From: Candidatus Dadabacteria bacterium
GTDB lineage: Bacteria; Desulfobacterota_D; UBA1144; Nemesobacterales; JADFKM01
Direction: 5' to 3'
Assembly: GCA_022564935.1 (NCBI GenBank)
Contig: JADFKM010000037.1
Location: forward strand, 1-21,756
DNA length: 21,756 nucleotides
The position numbers and the translations under genes are program-made. Below are positions 1-8,741 of this stretch, piece after piece. Every line of letters starts with the position of its first letter. The first letter of the stretch is position 1. Below the pieces are notes generated by a model that was not told where the DNA came from, ran no database searches, and worked only from the letters and a program-made list of their open reading frames with translations.

Positions 1-29
1 CAAACATCCCGGACCAAGCGAAAGCTCAG

Positions 30-1052
30 ATGGTAAAGTTCATAGACGAAGCGAAAATATACGTCAGGTCGGGAGACGGCGGGAACGGCTGCGTGAGTTT
101 CAGGAGGGAGAAGTACGTCCCTAGGGGCGGGCCCGACGGAGGGGACGGCGGAAACGGCGGGGAGGTCATTATCGTGGCGAGGGGAAACATGTCATCCCTG
201 CTGGACTACCGCTACAAGCAGCACTACAAGGCTAAAAGAGGAGAGCACGGAAGGGGCAAGAACCAGCACGGCAAAAACAGCCCGGAGTTATTGATTCCCG
301 TTCCGGTCGGCACTCTGGTAAAGAACATGGGGAGCGGAGAAGTAATAGGCGACCTCACCGAGGAAGGCCAAACACTCGTTGTGGCACCCGGAGGAAGGGG
401 TGGGAAGGGGAACGCCAGGTTCGCCACGTCGACCAACCGAGCGCCGAAGCACGCCCAGCCCGGAGAAGAGGGAGAGGAGAAAACCATCCTCCTTGAGCTG
501 AAACTGCTTGCCGATGTGGGCATAGTGGGACTGCCCAACGCCGGAAAGTCCACCCTTATCTCGCGAATTTCCGCCGCAAGGCCCAAGATAGCCGACTACC
601 CGTTTACCACGACCGTGCCGAACCTGGGCGTGGTGAGCTACGGCGAGGGCAAATCGTTCGTTGTGGCGGACATTCCCGGCCTGATAAAAGGGGCACATGA
701 AGGCTCTGGGCTGGGGGTGACTTTCCTTAAACACATCGAGCGCACACGCCTGCTGATACACCTCGTCGACATCTCACAATTTAGCGGTCGAGACCCCGTT
801 GAGGACTACAACTCCATCAACCATGAGCTCAGCTATTACGGCCACGGGCTCGAGAGCAAACCCCAGATTGTCGCAGGGAATAAAATTGACATGGAAGAGG
901 GCAAAGACAATTTAGATGAGATAGAGACGCGCTTTTCGGAATTGGGAATAGAAATTATCCCGGTCTCAGCCCTCACGGGCAATGGCATTGACACTCTTGT
1001 GGTAGAAACGGGCCGAATTCTCGAACAATCAACGGCTGCCCGGAGCGCCTGA
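30..1052 (+). CDS. obgE: Obg-family GTPase ObgE
   Basis: Ribosome-associated GTPase acting in late 50S assembly and stress/growth control in the cytoplasm. The 340-residue protein has the glycine-rich Obg fold (about 1-157, with dense GG/DGG repeats near 15-45 and 118-128) followed by a Ras-like G domain: G1 GLPNAGKST at 167-175, the PFTTTVPNLG switch region at 191-200, G3 DIPG at 214-217, G4 NKID at 284-287 and G5 SAL at 313-315. There is no C-terminal OCT or ACT-like extension, so it is the minimal architecture. The ATG at 30 gives the canonical MVKFIDEAKIYV start; the 29 upstream bases show no strong Shine-Dalgarno. In many bacteria rplU-rpmA precede obg, but that lies outside the window. 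Identification is secure. Confidence 0.97.
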   Translation: MVKFIDEAKIYVRSGDGGNGCVSFRREKYVPRGGPDGGDGGNGGEVIIVARGNMSSLLDYRYKQHYKAKRGEHGRGKNQHGKNSPELLIPVPVGTLVKNMGSGEVIGDLTEEGQTLVVAPGGRGGKGNARFATSTNRAPKHAQPGEEGEEKTILLELKLLADVGIVGLPNAGKSTLISRISAARPKIADYPFTTTVPNLGVVSYGEGKSFVVADIPGLIKGAHEGSGLGVTFLKHIERTRLLIHLVDISQFSGRDPVEDYNSINHELSYYGHGLESKPQIVAGNKIDMEEGKDNLDEIETRFSELGIEIIPVSALTGNGIDTLVVETGRILEQSTAARSA

Positions 1053-1293
1053 ATCATTAATGAATACTGCCTGCTTACCCCAAAGGCCAGAAGGCAGGTA
1101 CGGTGTCTCCGTTCAGCTTTACTTTTAATCCCGGTGCTTTAAAATACCCTTTTTTACCGCTTCGGCCTGCGAGGTGACAGCCCAAAAAAATAACGAGATT
1201 GAATAGCCCAGCTAAAGGGGGTGTTCTTTAAATCGGTTAATTCTTAACACGACCCGATAGTCGCCCCTGCGGTCGAAGAAACAAGGTGTTGCA

Positions 1294-2646
1294 ATGGAAA
1301 ACAAAGAGCTTATTGAGCTTGTATCGAGCAACTTAAAGAAGGGAGAAACAGGGGCCGTCAAGTCTATACTTGGCCAGGAGCACCCCTCCGCTATCGCAGG
1401 GATATTCCCCGACCTCGATCTTGATGAGAGGATAGGCGTGCTTAACTCCCTAGTGCCCGAAACGCGCTCTTTAGTATTGCTTGAGCTCGACTCAGAGCTG
1501 CGGCACGAGATACTGGAGTATTTAAGTCCATCTGAAATTGCCAAAATTGCCGAGGAGATGGACTCCGACGACATAGCCGATTTAATCTCCGAGCTTCCCG
1601 AGACTGTAGCGCAGCAAGTCCTCTCTATCCTAAGCCCCGAAGAGCTAAAAGAGGTCGAGACCCTCCTCAAATACCCCGAAGACACCGCGGGGGGCCTCAT
1701 GCAGACCGAGCTGGTTAGCGTCAAAGACACCTATACCGTGCGCGAGACCATAGACTGGATAAGGCTAATTGCCGACGAAGTGGAGGACTTCTACGAAATA
1801 TTCGTTACGGACGAACACGACAGGCTCTGCGGCCACACTCCGCTCAAGCAGCTTATACTATCGAGCCACACTACTGTGATAAAGGACATCATGGAGGAAG
1901 TCGAGGCAACCGTGACGCCCTATATCGACCAGGAAGAGGTGGCCGACATCGTGAAAAAATACGACATTATGTCGCTTCCAGTGGTTGATGACCACGGCAA
2001 GCTGCTCGGCCGCATCACAGCAGACGACGTGATAGACGTAATTACTGAGGAGGCATCCGAAGACATTCTCCACCTCGCAGGTGTGGCCGATTATTCCCAT
2101 CCAATCTACACACCCACGTTCGTCAGGGTGAAGTCACGAATTCCGTGGATTCTTCTCGGGCTTGTGGGTGAACTGATAATAGCCTTTATAATCGTGCACC
2201 ACTTTAAACCCACCCTCGAAAAACTGGTCATACTGGCCGCTTTCATGCCGGTTATCATGGCCACGGGGGGAAACGTCGGCATCCAGGCCACCACTATTGT
2301 CGTCAGGGGCCTTGGAATGGGCTCCATCACCCCCAGCCAGATGCTTAAGGTGATGACCTCGGAGCTTAAACTGGGTCTGTCGCTCGGCATAACTTCGGGC
2401 GCCGTAGCTGCCGTCGTGGGCTATATAATCAGCATGAGTGAGCCGCAGGTGCTGATGCTCTCGGTGGCCATTTTCATCGCTATAACCACCGCCACGCTCG
2501 CCACGACGTTCACGGGCGTCATCACCCCCTTCCTGCTGTACAAAATGAGGTTTGACCCCGCCGTGGCCTCGAGCCCGTTCGTGACGATGTCGAACGACAT
2601 ATTCGGCTCGACCATCTTCCTGTTTATTGCAATGCTCCTCTTTTAA
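1294..2646 (+). CDS. mgtE: MgtE magnesium transporter
   Basis: Mg2+-gated, Mg2+-selective inner-membrane channel/transporter. The 450 residues follow the family layout: helical N domain (about 1-130, superhelical repeats such as LSPSEIAKIAEEM and LSPEELKEVETLL), the YPEDTAGGLMQTE linker, tandem CBS domains (about 135-260), a plug helix, and five membrane helices from about 280. The membrane part has the diagnostic MATGGNVGIQATTIVVRGL stretch and the near-C-terminal ND-[IV]-FG motif with the conserved pore Asp (about 435). Start ATG is supported by AAGGTG at 1283-1288. The 240 bp upstream has no recognisable M-box Mg2+ riboswitch, only a weak 6-bp hairpin (1067-1072/1092-1097) without a T tract. 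It is followed 16 bp later by recO. Confidence 0.96.
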   Translation: MENKELIELVSSNLKKGETGAVKSILGQEHPSAIAGIFPDLDLDERIGVLNSLVPETRSLVLLELDSELRHEILEYLSPSEIAKIAEEMDSDDIADLISELPETVAQQVLSILSPEELKEVETLLKYPEDTAGGLMQTELVSVKDTYTVRETIDWIRLIADEVEDFYEIFVTDEHDRLCGHTPLKQLILSSHTTVIKDIMEEVEATVTPYIDQEEVADIVKKYDIMSLPVVDDHGKLLGRITADDVIDVITEEASEDILHLAGVADYSHPIYTPTFVRVKSRIPWILLGLVGELIIAFIIVHHFKPTLEKLVILAAFMPVIMATGGNVGIQATTIVVRGLGMGSITPSQMLKVMTSELKLGLSLGITSGAVAAVVGYIISMSEPQVLMLSVAIFIAITTATLATTFTGVITPFLLYKMRFDPAVASSPFVTMSNDIFGSTIFLFIAMLLF

Positions 2647-2662
2647 AACATAATATTGTCCT

Positions 2663-3232
2663 ATGAACTCCACAAACGCTTTTGTAATAAGGAAATATCC
2701 CCACGGCGAGGCCGACTACATAGTGGAGCTCTTCACCAGGGATTACGGGAAGCTGAGCGCCGTGGCAAAGAACGCAAAAAAGAGCGTGAAGCGCTTCGGC
2801 GGCAGGCTGGAGCGGTTCGTTTTACTGAAGGTCGGGCTCAACACAAGACCGCGCGGGATGCCCGTCCTCGAAGAATGCCTCATTCAGAATGTATTCGGCT
2901 CGTTAATGGATAACCTGAAGCTCTTTTCCTGGGGCAGCTTCGTACTCGAGACCCTGGACGTGCTGACGCCCTACGAAGACCCTGACGAGGGCATCTTCGA
3001 CCTCATTAACCGCACCCTCGCAAGCCTGAATGAGGGCGAAAGCCCCCTGAAAGCGATCCTGGACTTCCAGCTGCAAATCCTTGCGCTGTCAGGATACAGT
3101 CCCCGGCGCGAAATAAGCCCCGGGAGCAAGGAAGAGACGATCGAGAACATAAAATTCCTAATCGAGTTCACACAGCGTTATACGGAAAGACGGTACAAGT
3201 CACTTAGTTTTCTCGAGGAGCTGCTGTTATGA
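2663..3232 (+). CDS. recO: DNA repair protein RecO, short form
   Basis: RecO mediates loading of RecA on SSB-coated ssDNA with RecR (RecFOR pathway). The N-terminal OB fold is clear (residues 1-80: the AFVIRKYPHGEADYIVELFT and GKLSAVAKNAKKS segments), followed by the helical domain (FVLETLDVLTP, DFQLQILALSGYSP at about 132-145). The protein is only 189 residues against about 230-250 usual. The region after LSGYSP, where many RecO proteins carry a four-Cys zinc finger, has no cysteines and is compressed to a short charged stretch. The stop overlaps the start of argJ by 4 bp (ATGA), so the two are likely translationally coupled. No Shine-Dalgarno is obvious before ATG 2663. Family call is good; the shortened C-terminus is the oddity. 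Confidence 0.88.
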   Translation: MNSTNAFVIRKYPHGEADYIVELFTRDYGKLSAVAKNAKKSVKRFGGRLERFVLLKVGLNTRPRGMPVLEECLIQNVFGSLMDNLKLFSWGSFVLETLDVLTPYEDPDEGIFDLINRTLASLNEGESPLKAILDFQLQILALSGYSPRREISPGSKEETIENIKFLIEFTQRYTERRYKSLSFLEELLL

Positions 3233-4410
3233 ACACAGTTCCCGGCTTCCTTGCGGGCGCGGTATCGGCGGGAATAAAAAAGGACAGCGGTCATGACGAC
3301 TTCGGCCTCCTTTATTCGAAAACCCCCGCAAGGGCGGCGGCCGTCTTCACGACCAACGTAGTCAAAGCCGCCCCTGTAGTTCTAGGCATGGGCAGGATAC
3401 GCAACGGGCTGTGTCAGGCCGTGGTCGTAAACAGCGGCAACGCAAACGCCTGTACCGGCCAGCAGGGCACACTGGACGCCGAGGAAACGGCGGCAGCCGT
3501 CGCAGTGGAGCTCGGCATCGATCCCTCCCTGGTAATCCCGTCCTCAACCGGTGTTATAGGCGTCCCGCTGCCCATGAAGCAAATAAAAGAGGCCGTACCC
3601 GCCCTCGTATCGTCCTTGAGAGAAGACGGGCTGGAGGACTTCGCACGCGCCATCACTACAACTGACGGATTCCCCAAATTCACAAGCTCTACAACTAAAA
3701 TCGGAGGCAAAACAGGCACGGTCTCCGTAGTAGGGAAAGGCGCGGGGATGATAGCCCCCAACATGGCCACCATGCTCTCGTTCACTCTGACAGACATCGA
3801 TATAGCGCCGTCAGCCCTCAAAACGGCCCTCAAAACCGTGGTGGAGGAGTCTTATAACAAGATCATAGTGGACGGCGACATCTCGACGAACGACACTGCG
3901 CTCATACTCTCAAACGGCGCGCTTGGCAACAGCCCCCTCAAAGAGAGCGGAGGGGATTACACCCAGCTACTGGAGCTGCTCATCGAGCTGAACACAGAGA
4001 TCGCCACTATGATTGTGCGTGACGGCGAGGGGGCTACTAAGGTGGTAAAAATCGTGGTCAAAGGTGCGGCGAGCCCTACAGACGCAGAAAAGATAGCACG
4101 GGCAATGGGTACGTCCCTGCTCGTCAAAACGGCGCTTTATGGCCAAGACGCCAACTGGGGCAGGTTCGTCGCCGCTGCGGGCGCCGCAGGAGTGGAATTT
4201 GATCCTTCGAGGGTAGACCTGTACTTCGATGAGCATAAGGTGGTCGAAAACGGGGCGCAGGTTCTTGAAGAAAGCGTAGTAGGCCGCGTGTTCAAGAAAC
4301 CGGAGTTTACGGTAACGCTCGACATCAAATCGGGAAGCTCGACCGCTCACGTGCTCACGAGCGACATCACCCACGACTACATAACCCTTAATGCCGACTA
4401 CAGGACATAA
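3229..4410 (+). CDS. argJ: Glutamate N-acetyltransferase ArgJ
   Basis: ArgJ transfers the acetyl group from N-acetylornithine to glutamate in the cyclic arginine pathway, and in many species also makes N-acetylglutamate from acetyl-CoA. The 393-residue protein has the family's self-cleavage site: KGAGMIAPNMATML, with the scissile bond expected between Ala180 and the catalytic Thr181, giving alpha and beta chains. Other family blocks are visible: VVNSGNANACTG (67-76), SSTGVIGVPLPM (105-116), DGDISTNDT and the near-C-terminal YGQDANWGR block. Length is typical. The start overlaps the recO stop. Whether this copy is mono- or bifunctional cannot be told from sequence. Confidence 0.96.
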   Translation: MNTVPGFLAGAVSAGIKKDSGHDDFGLLYSKTPARAAAVFTTNVVKAAPVVLGMGRIRNGLCQAVVVNSGNANACTGQQGTLDAEETAAAVAVELGIDPSLVIPSSTGVIGVPLPMKQIKEAVPALVSSLREDGLEDFARAITTTDGFPKFTSSTTKIGGKTGTVSVVGKGAGMIAPNMATMLSFTLTDIDIAPSALKTALKTVVEESYNKIIVDGDISTNDTALILSNGALGNSPLKESGGDYTQLLELLIELNTEIATMIVRDGEGATKVVKIVVKGAASPTDAEKIARAMGTSLLVKTALYGQDANWGRFVAAAGAAGVEFDPSRVDLYFDEHKVVENGAQVLEESVVGRVFKKPEFTVTLDIKSGSSTAHVLTSDITHDYITLNADYRT

Positions 4411-4450
4411 AGCCCGCCGTGACCTGCGTTCTCAGCGGTGAACCGACAAC

Positions 4451-5560
4451 ATGCCCCGAAATAAGAATGCTATATTTGGATCACTTAACAACACCAACCG
4501 GCTACAGACACCGGACACAGAAATGAGCGTTCCTGAAAAACTCTACGTCGAAAAAAGCGTGCTGACCCATCCCCTGACCGAAAGGATATTGGGGAAGCTG
4601 CCCTCCACACCCGTAATTACCGTCGATGACTACAAATCCATCGGCTCTTCCAAATCCCTCCCGCAGAAAGCCGAGGAGGACAAAAACTCACTCGCCCTTG
4701 CCGTGAACAAGGGCGGGATGCTGAAGAGCATCGGCAGGATGGAGGAGGGCGAGTACTACCTGTTCCACGAGATGGACTGCAAATACGACTGCGAATACTG
4801 CTATTTGCAGTACTACTTCCAGACGAAGGTGCCCGTGATATTCGTCAACCGCGACAGGGCTCTCGAGGAGATGGAAGATGTATTGATCGCGCACCCGAAG
4901 CCCTATTTCCATGTCGGAGAGGTCTCGGACGCCCTGGCTTTCGACCCTCTTACGGGGTTCTCGACCGAAGCCGCAGCCCTATTCGCCCGCTACCCCAACG
5001 GCACAATCGAGTTCAGGACGAAGAGCACAAACGTCGAGGGCCTGACCTCAATACCAAACCCGCCTCCGAACGTAGTGCCGTCGTGGACGCTCAGCCCCGA
5101 GCGGGTGGCGCGTGCGATAGAGCATAAAACCCCCGGCTTGAGCGAAAGGCTCGAAGCCGCCAGGAAGTGCCAAGACGCCGGGTACACGGTGGGAGTGAGG
5201 CTCGACCCAATCCTAGTGTTTGAGGGTTGGGAGGTGGAATACAAAACAATGATAGAGCAGATCTTTGCAGTACTTAATCCCTCCATGATAGACTACATTT
5301 CACTTGGCACCCCCAAGGTTCACAAGCAGCTAATTGAGGTCATGAGAAAACGGTTCCCCACAAGCCCCGTACTGCTCGGCGAGCTTTTCCCCTCGCCCGA
5401 CGGCAAGTACCGCTATTTAAAGTTCCAGCGCATAGACGTGTATGAAAAGACGGCCTCATGGATTCGCCGGTTCAATAGGGAAGTGGAGATGAAGCTTTCT
5501 CTGGAATCTCCCGAGGTCGAATCCATGGTTTTCGGAAACAACCCCACCAAGCGGCCCTGA
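4451..5560 (+). CDS. Spore photoproduct lyase-like radical SAM protein
   Basis: Radical SAM enzyme of the SplB-like family. The cluster motif is CX3CX2C: Cys110, Cys114, Cys117 in CKYDCEYCYLQ. Tyr116 and Tyr118 match tyrosines that flank the third cluster Cys in Bacillus SPL. The downstream block PYFHVGEVSDALAFDPLTGF (151-170) aligns by eye with the SPL segment that carries the catalytic thymine-proximal Cys141, but here the matching position is Glu157. So the fold and cluster are retained while the residue thought to quench the product radical is not. No sporulation gene is nearby, and the N-terminal about 80 residues differ from what I recall of SPL. I infer a divergent SPL-like enzyme of unknown substrate rather than a spore DNA repair enzyme. 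The start is chosen from the ATG with GGTGA about 10 bases upstream. Confidence 0.82.
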   Translation: MPRNKNAIFGSLNNTNRLQTPDTEMSVPEKLYVEKSVLTHPLTERILGKLPSTPVITVDDYKSIGSSKSLPQKAEEDKNSLALAVNKGGMLKSIGRMEEGEYYLFHEMDCKYDCEYCYLQYYFQTKVPVIFVNRDRALEEMEDVLIAHPKPYFHVGEVSDALAFDPLTGFSTEAAALFARYPNGTIEFRTKSTNVEGLTSIPNPPPNVVPSWTLSPERVARAIEHKTPGLSERLEAARKCQDAGYTVGVRLDPILVFEGWEVEYKTMIEQIFAVLNPSMIDYISLGTPKVHKQLIEVMRKRFPTSPVLLGELFPSPDGKYRYLKFQRIDVYEKTASWIRRFNREVEMKLSLESPEVESMVFGNNPTKRP

Positions 5561-5619
5561 GCTCGACTGCGGCCACCCCTTTCGCATCAATGAATCTCTA
5601 AGTTCAGGCGTATGGTTTC

Positions 5620-5660
5620 TTGACCGGAATTTGTGCTGGCTGTAATATGTGATATAGGAG
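5620..5660 (+). promoter_or_regulatory. Probable sigma70 promoter and RBS of the Cdc48 gene
   Basis: TTGACC at 5620-5625, a 17-bp spacer, and TAATAT at 5643-5648. The predicted transcription start (about 5655) falls at AGGAG 5656-5660, which is spaced 9 bp from ATG 5670, so the leader would be only about 15 nt. Inferred from consensus match only. Confidence 0.55.
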
Positions 5661-5669
5661 TAAAGTAAG

Positions 5670-7820
5670 ATGCTGTGTCTAAAAATAGATCAAATTCCGG
5701 TTGAAGAAGCGGGTAAAGGGTTCGCCCTGCTCGACCCGGAGGACATGCGGACTCTCGGCGTCAACAACTGGGACCTTATCGAGATATCAGGAAAGAAACA
5801 AACCGCAGCGAGAGTGATGCCCCTTGAGGAGTCCTGCTGCGGACAGTCCGCCATTCAGATTGACGGCATAACCAGAACCAATGCGAAGGTCGGAACGGAC
5901 GACCTGGTCAATGTGAAAAAAATCCAGTCCAATAACGCTATCAAAGTTGTGTTAGCGCCCATAAAGGACGAAATCTTATATACTATTGACGACAGCTTGT
6001 TCCTAGTCAACCGTCTCAACGGATACCCACTGACGGCAGGAGACAGGGTCAGTATCCCGCTGAACGGCGCAAGGAGCGAAGAATTCCACGTGCTCGGCAC
6101 AATTCCCGCAAACGCCGTAGTAGTCCGCTCGACAACCAAAATCGAGCTCCGCAAGCTGCCCGTCGGCCTTAGCGTATCCCCCAATATTTCTTACGAGCTA
6201 ATCGGCGGTCTTAAGGAGCAGATAATGAAAATACGCGAGATGGTGGAACTTCCGCTCAAAAGCCCGCAGGTTTTCGACAGGCTCGGCATCAACCCGCCGC
6301 GGGGCGTTTTATTGGTCGGGCCTCCGGGAAGCGGCAAGACGCTGCTCGCAAGAACGGTGGCGGCCGAGACCAACGCTTATTTTCAGGTGATTAACGGCCC
6401 GGAGGTGATCCAGAAATTCTACGGCGAGAGCGAAGCCAAGCTCAGGAGCCTGTTCGACGACGCCGCCAAACTTCAGCCCTCCATAATCTTTCTCGACGAA
6501 CTGGACGCCATCGCCCCCAAGCGAGAGAAGGTCTCAGGCGACGTAGAGAAGAGGGTGGTGTCTCAGCTCCTAGCCCTCATGGATGGGCTTAAGGACAGGG
6601 GCAAAGTGATAGTAATCGGAGCCACGAACCTCCCCTCACAGCTCGACCCCGCCCTAAGGCGCCCGGGAAGGTTCGACAGGGAGATCACCCTGGACGTGCC
6701 CGACAGAGAGGGCAGGCTCGAAATACTGCGAATCCACACCGCACATATGCCCCTTACAGACGACGTCGACTTAGGTCACCTCGCCGACATCACACACGGC
6801 TTCGTGGGCGCCGACATCGACAACCTGTGCCGCGAGGGCGCCATGCTCTCGCTAAGGAAGGCGCTTCAGAACACGAGCTCCGAAGACGGCATGCTCCCTC
6901 CGGATGAAATCGCCTCGCTAACCGTAGCTATGGACGATTTCCTCGAAGCGCTGCGCGAGGTCGAGCCCTCTGCGGTGAGAGAGATATTCGTCGAGATCCC
7001 GAAAACGACATGGGACGACATAGGCGGCTTAACAGACGTAAAACAGCGTCTCACCGAAGCCGCGATCTGGCCGCTCAAACACAAAAACCTGTTCAAGGAC
7101 ACCGGCACAAAGCCTCCCAAGGGTGTGCTTATGTTCGGCTCACCCGGCACGGGTAAAACGCTGCTTGCCAAAGCGGTCGCCCATGAAAGCGGTGTGAATT
7201 TCATATCAGTCAAAGCCTCAGAGCTGCTTTCCAAATACTTCGGCGAGTCGGAGCAGGCCGTGAGGGAAGTTTTCAAGAAAGCAAAGCAGGTGGCGCCCTG
7301 CATACTGTTTTTCGACGAGATCGACGCCCTGGCGCCGTCCAGAAAAAGCAGCGACAACACTAACGCGTCCGAGCGGGTGGTAAGCCAGCTACTAATCGAG
7401 ATGGCGGGCATAGAAGAGCTGAGGGGCGTGCTTGTGCTTGCTGCCACTAACAGACTGGACATAGTCGACACCGCGCTGCTAAGGGCGGGCCGGTTCGACC
7501 TAACGCTTGAAATCCCCTACCCAGACCAGGACGCGCTCTATAAGATTTTAAAAATCCACACAGCAAACAAGCCCCTTGCAAGGGACGTCAAACTCAAGGA
7601 AATCGCAGCCAAAACAAAGGGGCTTACCGGAGCCGATATCGAGCTTTTGTGCCAGCGCGCATCCATTTTCGCCATACGAAAGTATCTGGACAGGCAAAAA
7701 GGTGCTGTGAAGATTACACACTCCAATTTTACTCAAGCAATAGACGAATTCTTATCTAAAGAAACTAATTTGCCCAGCCCCTTAAGCTATACTTACCACT
7801 TGCGCACCGGGAAGAACTGA
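5670..7820 (+). CDS. cdc48: Cdc48/VCP-type double AAA+ ATPase
   Basis: Hexameric unfoldase/segregase of the Cdc48/p97/VAT family. Residues 1-175 are an N domain with the double-psi-barrel-like pattern (LLDPEDMRTLGVNNWDLIEISG). D1 has Walker A GPPGSGKT (217-224), pore loop KFYGE (249-253), Walker B FLDELDA with D276/E277, and the RRPGRFDRE arginine-finger block. D2 has Walker A GSPGTGKT (490-497), pore loop KYFGE (522-526), Walker B FFDEIDA with D549/E550, and LRAGRFD. Both sites look catalytically intact. There is no HbYX proteasome-docking tail; the protein ends in RTGKN. The family is universal in archaea and eukaryotes but patchy in bacteria, so the gene may have been acquired or anciently retained. 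It has its own promoter and is followed 2 bp later by the prepilin peptidase gene. Confidence 0.95.
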   Translation: MLCLKIDQIPVEEAGKGFALLDPEDMRTLGVNNWDLIEISGKKQTAARVMPLEESCCGQSAIQIDGITRTNAKVGTDDLVNVKKIQSNNAIKVVLAPIKDEILYTIDDSLFLVNRLNGYPLTAGDRVSIPLNGARSEEFHVLGTIPANAVVVRSTTKIELRKLPVGLSVSPNISYELIGGLKEQIMKIREMVELPLKSPQVFDRLGINPPRGVLLVGPPGSGKTLLARTVAAETNAYFQVINGPEVIQKFYGESEAKLRSLFDDAAKLQPSIIFLDELDAIAPKREKVSGDVEKRVVSQLLALMDGLKDRGKVIVIGATNLPSQLDPALRRPGRFDREITLDVPDREGRLEILRIHTAHMPLTDDVDLGHLADITHGFVGADIDNLCREGAMLSLRKALQNTSSEDGMLPPDEIASLTVAMDDFLEALREVEPSAVREIFVEIPKTTWDDIGGLTDVKQRLTEAAIWPLKHKNLFKDTGTKPPKGVLMFGSPGTGKTLLAKAVAHESGVNFISVKASELLSKYFGESEQAVREVFKKAKQVAPCILFFDEIDALAPSRKSSDNTNASERVVSQLLIEMAGIEELRGVLVLAATNRLDIVDTALLRAGRFDLTLEIPYPDQDALYKILKIHTANKPLARDVKLKEIAAKTKGLTGADIELLCQRASIFAIRKYLDRQKGAVKITHSNFTQAIDEFLSKETNLPSPLSYTYHLRTGKN

Positions 7821-7822
7821 TA

Positions 7823-8650
7823 TTGTCCGACGTCCCCCCATTTTTCATCCTGTTCGCCTTCGTCCTGGGCTCAATTATCGGTAGTTTCCTGAACGTGTGC
7901 ATCTACCGACTTCCAAGGAAGCAGTCGATCATCCTGCCTCCCTCGCACTGCACCACCTGCAACATCCCCATCAGGTTTTACGACAACGTGCCCATACTGA
8001 GCTACCTGCTGCTTCGAGGAAGGTGCAGGTCGTGCGGAGCGGGATTCTCCCCGCGTTACGCCATAATTGAAGCGCTCACGGGCTGTGTGTTTGCTCTCAC
8101 GGTTTATGAATTCGGCCTGTCGGTCGAGACGCTGCTGTATCTGATCCTCCTGCCCTCACTAATCGTGATTACGTTTATCGATCTGGAGCATTGGATCATC
8201 CCGAACGTTATCACTTACCCGGGAATCGCACTAGGGCTTATATTAGCCCTGCTCAGAACCGATTGGGGGGAGTTAAGGATACTCGTGGGGGAAATCGGTA
8301 TCATGAACACCCTGTACGTCGTAGAGCAATTCCCCGCCCTCAACTCAATTCTGGGAATAATGATCGGAGGGGGTGTGCTGCTGCTGATCGGACTTATGTA
8401 CGAAGTCATAAGAAAGCGCGAAGGCATGGGCATGGGAGACGTGAAGCTGCTTGCGATGGTAGGGGCTTTTCTGGGGGTGACGAGCCTGCTGTTTATCGTC
8501 CTTCTGAGCTCCCTACTGGGAACACTCGTGGGAGCTGCCCTGATGATAAACAAACAAAGCGGCATGAAAAGGGCTATCCCCTTCGGACCTTTTCTATCAT
8601 TTGCTGCGGCTCTATACTGCTTTACAGGTGGAATCAGCTTCATTTTTTAG
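7823..8650 (+). CDS. pilD: Type IV prepilin peptidase / N-methyltransferase (A24)
   Basis: Inner-membrane aspartic protease that cleaves the leader of type IV pilins and pseudopilins; full-length members also N-methylate the new N-terminus. The 275-residue protein has the N-terminal cytoplasmic zinc-binding domain (Cys43, Cys46, Cys68, Cys71: CTTC...CRSC) and the catalytic aspartates Asp120 (FIDLEHWIIPN) and Asp206 (GMGMGDVKLL), with several hydrophobic membrane segments. The zinc domain predicts that the methyltransferase function is present. The start is TTG at 7823, 2 bp after the Cdc48 stop, with GGGAAG inside the end of that gene, so coupling is likely. It ends with TAG. An apparent insertion (about residues 147-178) sits between the two catalytic Asp regions. 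No pilin gene is in the window. Confidence 0.94.
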   Translation: MSDVPPFFILFAFVLGSIIGSFLNVCIYRLPRKQSIILPPSHCTTCNIPIRFYDNVPILSYLLLRGRCRSCGAGFSPRYAIIEALTGCVFALTVYEFGLSVETLLYLILLPSLIVITFIDLEHWIIPNVITYPGIALGLILALLRTDWGELRILVGEIGIMNTLYVVEQFPALNSILGIMIGGGVLLLIGLMYEVIRKREGMGMGDVKLLAMVGAFLGVTSLLFIVLLSSLLGTLVGAALMINKQSGMKRAIPFGPFLSFAAALYCFTGGISFIF

Positions 8651-8651
8651 T

Positions 8652-8660
8652 TGGTATAAT
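8652..8660 (+). promoter_or_regulatory. Extended -10 promoter for the two-component operon
   Basis: TGGTATAAT (TG at 8652-8653, TATAAT at 8655-8660) lies directly after the prepilin peptidase stop, with only a weak -35. An extended -10 element can dispense with a good -35. The resulting leader to ATG 8742 would be about 75 nt and contains a short GCGCT/AGCGC hairpin (8688-8692/8703-8707). Inferred by consensus. Confidence 0.5.
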
Positions 8661-8741
8661 TCTAAAAAGAGAGTAAAGTTGATACAGGCGCTCCTAATTT
8701 GAAGCGCTGCACACAATTCTTTATTTTTAACTTCGTCATCG

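Noticed and set aside
1053-1293. Possible Mg2+ riboswitch (M-box) ahead of mgtE
   Set aside because: No conserved M-box blocks could be matched; only a weak 6-bp hairpin without T tract is visible. Nothing else supportable in the gap.
4451-5560. Evidence that the organism sporulates
   Set aside because: SPL-like proteins occur in non-sporulating bacteria; the catalytic Cys seems missing and no sporulation genes are near.
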